From the NCBI GenBank assembly GCA_029204225.1, contig MU832643.1, positions 1-64,000 of the forward strand: DNA of 64,000 nucleotides, written 5' to 3'. The notes beneath the pieces were generated by a model. The model had not been told where the DNA came from. It did no database searches and was given only the letters and a program-made list of their open reading frames with translations. Position 1 is the stretch's first letter; each line of letters opens with the position of its first letter. A program made the translations under genes and the position numbers. The stretch comes from Diphasiastrum complanatum. Lineage: Eukaryota > Streptophyta > Lycopodiopsida > Lycopodiales > Lycopodiaceae. Positions 57,620 to 64,000 of this stretch are shown here, piece by piece.

Positions 57620-60600
57620 TTAGACTGAATCAAGGCTAGAAGAACGGCTAAAGCGAGTGCTTAAGTACTCGGCAAGGTTCTCGTTCGATTGTGCCAAATC
57701 AATGCTGCTTTGCTCCATGCTACACTGTGATGCAACTTCGTCATCCACTCCAATCATAGCCAGAGACAAATACTTTCTCACTTCAAAACTTCCCCAGGTT
57801 GTGTTATAATCATCCTTGGTCTGCTCATCAAAGGACTCCTTGTCAACACCAATCACCTCATCATCATCATCCACTTTAAAGGCCACAGTATCTTCCTCAC
57901 CACACAGCAATTTTACGACCTGAAAATCAAAACCAGTGGATTATATCAGTCTAAAGAAACTATTGATTTCGCTTCCAATAACTATCTTTCTATTCAGAAA
58001 GGCAGACAATCACATGCATCAAAATTGAAATATAATGCAACTTATATCATTTGAAAGATGATTGAAATTACTGAATTCATATGAGGTCGAGCTTTTGGGG
58101 ATTGTCGAATACACAAAGATGCAGCTAGAAGCATTTGGTTCATCTGCTCTGTATTATATTGCCCCTTGAGCCTTCCATCAACGAGCTCATCCATTTTTTG
58201 TGCCTCTAACAGGGGCCTGGCCTAGAATTCCCGAACATGGATTTATCAGATCATCACTTGACAGTATGTAGTCGTGAAAGTATAAGAACCAGGAGTAGAA
58301 AGTCTGAGCCAACAAGCTTCAAACACCGAAAGAACCACTTTTACCCGCCCAGGTGTTTTCAGCAATAACCAAGACAGACGTCAAGAAATTATTCCCAAAA
58401 TGCTTTCTAGAACTTACCCAAAGGACCAAATTTTGATGACCTTTAGGCTTAGAGTTGTCTATTGGTGGCCTTCCAGTGATGATCTCTAGCAAGACAACTC
58501 CAAAAGAGTAAACATCCGTTTTCTTGTTTATCTTTCCAAACATGAAGTACTCAGGAGCAATGTACCTGCAATTTCATCAAGTAACTCTTTCATATCTTTC
58601 TAGTTCGAGTGTCGGCAGCAATCTAACCTGCTATATGAAATCAATGCTATATGAAATCAACACCAGGGGAAAACTCCAACCATTTACTAGTACAGTTGGT
58701 ACAACTTTCCTCACGATTGTAAGCAGCATTGTGCATGCTTTGAAGTTTCAGTTTCTGAAATGCCAATATATTGAAAGGATCATGATGGAAGCTGAAGGGA
58801 TGATGCTTATAAATTGATGTCATTTAGCAGATTCCATGTATTTAAAACTGATTCTTCAGGGTTTTACGTACTTGCTATTTGCTATTTTCACACCCTAGAA
58901 CTAGTTACATTATTACTCTCACCCAAAAGTTCCAACAACATCAGTGCATGTGATGTTTGCTGTAGAATTTGGAACCAATTTTGCAAGTCCAAAATCTGAA
59001 ACCTGAAAAAGCAGTGTAATAGAACAGTAGTAAGACTTTCAGGAAATTGTTTGTGAGTCATTCCACTTTTCAGCACTGTATATGAACCTGCACGTTGCGA
59101 TTATGCTAAGCATGCCTTCCACAAATGTAATAACAAACCTGCGGTTCAAAGCTTGAAGTAAGGAGTATGTTGGAGGACTTCACGTCTCGGCTAATAACAG
59201 ATTGTGGGCATTCATCGTGAAGATATGCAAGTGCCTGTGCAGTTCCCAATGCAATTTTGAATCTTTGGGCCCACTCTAATACTGGCTTCTCAATTCCACC
59301 TGAAATGTTAAGCTTTAGAAGAAATGCACAATGTGTGTACAAAGGGCATGACAACTAAACTGGTGATCTAAGCCATTGTTATCCTTCATCATTCAAACTT
59401 TGGCTTATGTATTTCAACTCTTGAAGGTAAAACCACAGCATCTAAATTGCATATCACTCAGTACTTCAAATTAAAACCAGCACTAAAGCATGTATTTCCT
59501 CCAATCAGATAAGCTGATCGGATGAAGATAATCAAAAGCCTCCAAAAATATTTACCATGGAGAAACTCCTCAAGGTTCCCATTTGCCGCAAACTCGTACA
59601 CCAGAAGATGTTTTTGGCAACCCACACAATACCCAAGAAGTGGAACAATGTGTCGATGACAAAAAGTTGCAAGAACTTCAACTTCTATTAAAAGCTCTTC
59701 TTCTGCATCTGCTGATAGATTTAGGCACTTTACAGCAACTCTCCGCCCATCTGTTAGCATACCTTCGTACACATTGCTGCATCCTCCTTTTCCAACAATA
59801 TTTCCTGCACAGTAAATTTCCGATCACATTTAAGAATAGTGAGTATGCATTTAAAGAAGAACGTACAATGGAGTAGTAGCAAATAAAGGAAGTAAATAAA
59901 ATCGACACTGCAGGACTCTATCATCCAGTAAAGGCAATTTCAACTCACTGAATTGTTGGTTCAAGAATGCTAAGGCTTACTTGGTGAAAAGTTAGAAGTT
60001 GCCTGTTCGAGTTCCTCATACTTGAAACTCTTGCAAGTTCTACCTAAAGTAATGGATTGTAATTTTTTGGCCAAGTTGAGACAAAGATGATCACAATCTT
60101 CAAGACAACCATCCATTTGCTCACATAAATGCAGAGGAGATTGGTTTTTTTTCAGGATGCTCCGAGAATATATTGGATCCTATTGTAGACAGGCACACAT
60201 TTTGTGTACTTGTCAGAAGAGGACGACAATTTTGTGTCACATTCGATTGGGATTTTCCTCTACAATCATCCTCTGAATCCTCAAAACAACCAGTAGACTC
60301 CAGCAATCTGGGAGCATGCTCATGCCAATCATTCTGTGCTTCTTTAGCATGCTCTTTTGGCAACTTTATTGACTGCAAGCTTGGTCTCACCTCTGACATA
60401 ATGGTACCTGCACAGTTTCATCTTTGGAAATAAGGTTCAACAAGCCCTAACAAAGAAGTTTCATTCTTAACTTTTAGTTCATCCTAGACTACTAACAAAG
60501 GATGGCTCCTCCAAGATCACCCTTGTAATCAATACTTTGACATGCCCTTGACTTGATGTTTTGATGAGTGTGTTGGCCTACCCCTGCACTGTGAAAAGTT

Positions 60601-61175
60601 TGCATCACGTAGGACACTGACTGGAGAGCTTGGAAATGCTTCATCACTTGATGAAAGATTATCTGTGCTTCCTTGCGAGACACAAGCACCAGGTTTTGCA
60701 GTTTGGCTGCTCTTTGATAATAGCCTGTTCTTGAGTAGGTTTTCTGAGCCTTTGAAAGGTTGTGTAAGTTTTGACTCAAAAGCATCCCTCAGTCTGTTAT
60801 TATATGGCATACTTCGACTTGCTCCAAAGAAATGTACCTTTTTTTCTGTGACAACTTGAGCAAGCACAATACCACAGAAACATTACTAGTAAGCTGCATG
60901 AGGAATTCAATATTTGTGCTCATGTAGCTAAGCATAATGAGATCCTCAAGATGAATAAACTACACGAAGAGTAGATAATTCCTTATTGATATAGTGGGTC
61001 GCGTTACTCTAAACGTTCTCTAGAACTTGCAGTGGAAACATTCTGTTTGGTTGGCTTACCAGAGCCAGTTTGCCTTCCAGTCTTCTCAAAAACCACTTTT
61101 CCATGTTCAACAATGAGAATCGAACATGTTTCAGGTAATCTTTCCGAGCAGTACTTGGCTAGGCAATTTTTCCTT
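57620..61175 (-). CDS. USP-domain receptor-like cytoplasmic kinase, 5' exons not in view, one frameshift
   Basis: Nine exons: 61175-61060, 60845-60582, 60407-59981, 59804-59556, 59299-59140, 59002-58923, 58565-58418, 58221-58072, 57919-57620; all splice sites GT-AG. The first visible exon encodes [20 protein letters not shown], matching the last helix and strand of a universal stress protein domain. A Ser-rich linker follows, then [18 protein letters not shown] and the kinase domain: glycine loop [15 protein letters not shown] lysine, SRDVKSSN catalytic loop (Ser where His is usual), DFG, APEY, and [18 protein letters not shown]. The tail is acidic, ending SSSLDSV. Plant USP-kinase RLCKs have this layout; they are thought to be cytosolic Ser/Thr kinases. 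In exon 3 an A8 run (sense; T8 at 60145-60152) shifts frame; A7 would restore it. Upstream USP exons and start codon were not found before 64000. Gene is probably host and recently active unless the A8 is real and fixed. Confidence 0.8.
60145..60152 (-). other. Homopolymer frameshift in the kinase linker exon
   Basis: T8 on the plus strand (A8 in sense). The frame before it runs on from FSEHPEKK to a stop at about 60121. The frame after it ([11 protein letters not shown] through the kinase start) is one base different. All other exon joins keep phase. A sequencing or assembly slip is as likely as a true mutation. Confidence 0.6.
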
Positions 61176-61590
61176 CTGAAAAGGTATAACAGATTCCATA
61201 GAAGGAGCAGAAACGTTAGTTTGACATTCTAGACCTTCAAATTACATTTTCTAGCATGCAAAAAAGGGTAAAATCTGTTCAATGGCTGTTATTACTCAGT
61301 GAGAGAAGACTTCATAGGAAATTTGTAGAAACGTTTTTGAGTGACACATGCCTCATAGAATTTCATTTGACTGATCCTTCAAGTAGCTCCTAACTAAGAA
61401 ACAATAAGTTCAACTAGTTAGAAATAGTTGGATCAGCCTGATGTACCTACCACTTTTTTAAATATTTAGATCAGCAAAAGCATTTTTTAAGTAATTGTGA
61501 GTTCATAAGCTAGCATAACTATCAGCCAGCCTTGCAAAACTCCTCAGTCAGTCTCCTAAAAACAACCATGCAACATTTTTTTACATAATG
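61176..61590. other. Upstream intron or flank of the kinase gene
   Basis: AT-rich, with no USP-like exon recognised. Probably intron sequence before exon 61175-61060. Confidence 0.4.
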
Positions 61591-61794
61591 TAGAGATTGA
61601 TAATGCACGAGGAGGAAGGAGCTGTGGAGGATTCATCGGAGGTGGGAGGGAGTACCCAGCTGACTATGAGGAGGAGTGGGTGGGTGAGCATGAGGAGGCT
61701 ATGGGGGGGGGGGGATGTGGAGGGAGCTGAGGGAGATGATCCATGGGATTTTGACATGGAAGAGTTGCTAGTGGACCCCGATGAGGAGACATAG
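61591..61794 (+). pseudogene. Possible acidic C-terminal tail of a transposase
   Basis: The open frame ends DPWDFDMEELLVDPDEE and TAG. With one frame change near 61650 the upstream reads YPADYEEEWVGEHEEA. Acidic, Trp/Asp-rich tails of this style are seen at the end of plant hAT transposases. There is no catalytic sequence here, so this is only a suggestion. Confidence 0.3.
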
Positions 61795-62465
61795 GCAGAG
61801 CATTTTTACCTCCAGTTAGACCTGGGGGCACCCCAGAGGCAGAGCGAGAGGGAGCTTGGGATCGTTGTATGTAGATAGGAGCGGGGCATCACAGGCAGCA
61901 GGCCAGGCATCATCTCAGTTCATAGGGCCTTCGCAGGGTGTGGAACTTGGGACTTTAGACACGCAGACACTACGGGCTAGGGGGTGGCCTAGAGGTAGCG
62001 GCGGGGGGATTGGAAGGTAACCAGGGGGGTGGGAGAGAGGGAGAGGAGAGAGCCAGGCTGGGGAGAGGGGCAGAGGTAGAGGCAGAGGCAGGAAGTAGCG
62101 ACATACGTAGAGTCATTTTTACGCACGCATAGGCAGAGCCATTTTTACCTCTAGTTAGGCCTAGGGGGCACCCCAGAGGTAGAGCGAGAGGGGGCTTGGG
62201 TTCGTTGTATGTAGATAGGAGCGGGGCATCACAGGCAGCTGTAGGCCAGGCATCATCTCAGTTCATAGGGCCTTCACAGAGTGTTGGGACTTTAGACACG
62301 CAGACATGACGGGCTAGGGGGCGGCCTAGAGGTAGCGGTATGAGTGGGGGGATTGGAGGCAACCAGGGGGGTGGGAGAGGGAGAGGAGAGAGCCAGGCTG
62401 GGAGAGGGGCAGAGGCAGAGGTAGAGGCAAGAGCAGCGGCACACGTAGACGCAGAGCCAGTGCAT
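61791..62465 (+). repeat. 338-bp tandem direct repeat, two units
   Basis: Unit 1 begins at ATAGGCAGAG (61791) and unit 2 at 62129. Both run through CATTTTTACCTC, GGGCACCCCAGAGG, TTCGTTGTATGTAGATAGGAGCGGGGCATC-type text (unit 1 with small changes), and a GAGAGGGGCAGAGG-rich purine end. Units differ by substitutions and short indels. The composition is GC- and purine-rich, unlike the surroundings. No protein is supported. Confidence 0.75.
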
Positions 62466-62860
62466 CACCACCACTGACATCAGCCTCATCACCATAGATA
62501 GAGTCCCTGTATCATACTAGCAACAAAGTTAGATGACTTTGACTACCAGACAGAGGAGACAATGTCTAGATAATTTTTGTATTATATTACTGTTATTGTT
62601 TCATTGTATTGGACCATTAGGAACCAGTGATTTACTGATTCAGGATCACTGGTCTTAAACAAAATTTTGCATTTGAAAATATTATAATGGAATTCCCCAC
62701 AAAAAATGCAGCCATCTGACACCCATAGTGCAAAAAAAAAACAAAACAATCCGGGGTCACGTTCTGGGCACTAAACTTGGAACGCGTTCTGGAACGTGCA
62801 TGGCAACTATGATATGTATATCTATCTATCTATATCTATATCTATATAGTATATATAGAT
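62466..62860. other. AT-rich spacer with TATC microsatellite
   Basis: No coding sequence is present. It contains TCTATCTATC / TATATCTATA simple repeat at about 62818-62855 and GGAACGCGTTCTGGAACG at 62779-62796, related to motifs of the neighbouring element. Confidence 0.4.
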
Positions 62861-64000
62861 CATAATTCCGGAATGCACATGAACGTGATCCAGGATTTCC
62901 CATTAGGGTTTCTCGGAAAGCTGTTGTTTTTTTATTTTATGTTGCTTTGAATTAGTTCGTAGCATAGTTGCAGCGCGATTCCCGAATCGCGATTCAGAAT
63001 CGCGATCAGAATCTCGATTCAAAATCGCGATTCGGGATTTTCCTAGAATCGTGTAGAATCGATTTTTGTTTTTTTTTTTTTGAAATTTTTTTAGGCAATA
63101 TGGGTATCAGATGAAAGCTCTAATCGAGGGGACTATGATTGTGTAGTTTGCCGACTGTTTCGGGTGCGAAACACCAAAAAGTGTGGTTTTCACTCGGGGA
63201 GTTGGAAGGCCAAATCATGAAGAGGCCTTACCGTCAGGGCCGAGGTCTACCGGCAGCCCCCGGACCCCGCCGTTGGGGGGCGTTGCCCCCCAAACCCCCC
63301 ACCAGGGGGCTACCGCCCCCCGAACCCCCGTTTTCCCGGGGGGGCTACTGTCCCTCGAACCCCCTAGAGCTTCTTGCTATATAGACACTGTAGATAAAAT
63401 TGCCACCGCCCCCTTGTAGATAAAAATGGGGTCCAAATGCTCGCCGAGACGGGCCCAATATTTATGCCCCCAACTGTATGTACATTGCACTCACATCTCC
63501 AGTGAACCAATTGCAAAAGTGATCATCATCCATACAGTTGATAGTCCAAACTGTAGCATTAACATTTACTGAAAACCAGAGCAAATGACAACCGGATAGC
63601 TACTGAAAATAAGATCTGTTTGTGCCTCATCTACTGCACTTATGAGAGGCAAAACGCTGGTTTGACCATTGATCCCCTAAAAAAATTTCAGCAATAAGCT
63701 ATTTTTCCAAAAAAAAAAAAATTTTTTTTTTTTTTTTTTTTTGCGATTCTGGGTCGCGAATCGCGACCCGCGAATCGCAGTCCCAGCGAATCGCGATTCG
63801 CTGCAACTATGGTTCATAGTGTTTGTAAATTTTTTTAGATTTGAAAAACTTTTATTTTAATTGGCAAAAACCTGTTTCTTGATAATTTTTTGGTTAACAT
63901 AAAAAAATGAAAAAAATAACTGCATTCCAGAATGAGCATTCCAGAATGCGGAATATAGCGGATCACGTTCCGTTGCATCCGTGATATAGATATATCATAG
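62861..64000. mobile_element. Terminal-repeat element with GGAACGTGATCC ends, hosting a nested MITE
   Basis: The left part reads CATAATTCCGGAATGCACAT then GAACGTGATCC (62861-62891). Near the right edge the reverse complement reads ATCACGGATGCAACGG then AACGTGATCC (63983-63959). The ends are imperfect inverted repeats and both have TA/GATA-rich flanks. GGAATGC and GCATTCC motifs recur at 63924-63953. The element is interrupted by the 849-bp MITE. The right boundary may lie at or beyond the window edge. Confidence 0.5.
62963..63811. mobile_element. 849-bp hAT-like MITE with CATAGTTGCAGCG ends
   Basis: The left end CATAGTTGCAGCGCGATTCC and the right end (reverse complement) CATAGTTGCAGCGAATCGCG share 13 identical bases. 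Flanks are GTTCGTAG (62955-62962) and GTTCATAG (63812-63819), an 8-bp target duplication with one mismatch, as expected for hAT. Repeated GAATCGCGATTC palindromes lie inside both ends (62977-63060 and 63743-63800). The middle has a GC-rich run (GGGGGCTACCGCCCCCC-like, 63280-63365). It contains no transposase. Confidence 0.8.

Noticed and set aside
63139-63419. GC-rich Pro-rich plus-strand ORFs inside the 849-bp MITE
   Set aside because: The element has terminal repeats and target duplication but no transposase; the ORFs come from a GGGGGC/CCCCC run with inverted symmetry.

Overview
The window looks like repeat-rich nuclear DNA from a land plant with a large genome. Coding regions are interrupted by introns of about 90-115 bp with GT-AG ends, long (GA)n/(CT)n and (TA)n microsatellites are frequent, decayed Ty1/copia and Ty3/gypsy retrotransposons are abundant, and the host genes are plant types (a receptor-like cytoplasmic kinase with a USP-type domain, a methyl-CpG-binding-domain gene). 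A beta-class amino-methyltransferase relic and the microsatellite style would fit a fern or another seed-free plant, but that placement is an inference.

Region 1 (1-19630) is dominated by three copies of one hAT-type DNA transposon family. Copy A (1-4553) runs off the left edge. Copy B (6440-12669) is full length. Copy C (13845-about 19622) is older and truncated. Each complete end carries a cluster of GGTACCGC palindromes. The transposase gene runs on the minus strand in four exons and has an unusually long Pro-rich, AT-hook-bearing C-terminus. A small, charged accessory ORF sits on the plus strand, converging on the transposase gene (copies B and C; in copy A it would lie off the window). 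A and B are almost identical, both end in (TA)n, and share an extra G in a homopolymer that breaks the transposase frame. Between A and B lie a GGACGCG-rich element, a duplicated Argonaute PIWI-domain fragment and a 216-bp hAT MITE with a perfect 8-bp target duplication.

Region 2 (19.6-25.6 kb) is noncoding: microsatellites and an array of copia-type LTR pieces. Region 3 (25.6-27.8 kb) holds exon 1 of an MBD-type gene on the minus strand, with no further exons recognisable. Region 4 (28-42 kb) contains gypsy and copia polyprotein relics, LTR candidates and a 123-bp (GA)n tract. Region 5 (42.8-44.4 kb) is an intron-containing relic of a DNA amino-methyltransferase. Region 6 (44.5-57 kb) is mostly unrecognised sequence with a minus-strand copia relic (50.5-52.3 kb) and a LINE-like relic. 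Region 7 (57.6-61.2 kb) is a nine-exon kinase gene, 5'-incomplete in view, with one homopolymer frameshift. Region 8 (61.6-64 kb) has a 338-bp tandem repeat and an 849-bp hAT-like MITE nested in another terminal-repeat element that continues off the right edge.

The most interesting system is the two-gene hAT family with its palindromic ends, AT-hook transposase, accessory ORF and (TA)n-flanked insertions. Next come the amino-methyltransferase relic and the captured Argonaute fragment. No tRNA, rRNA or CRISPR feature was recognised.
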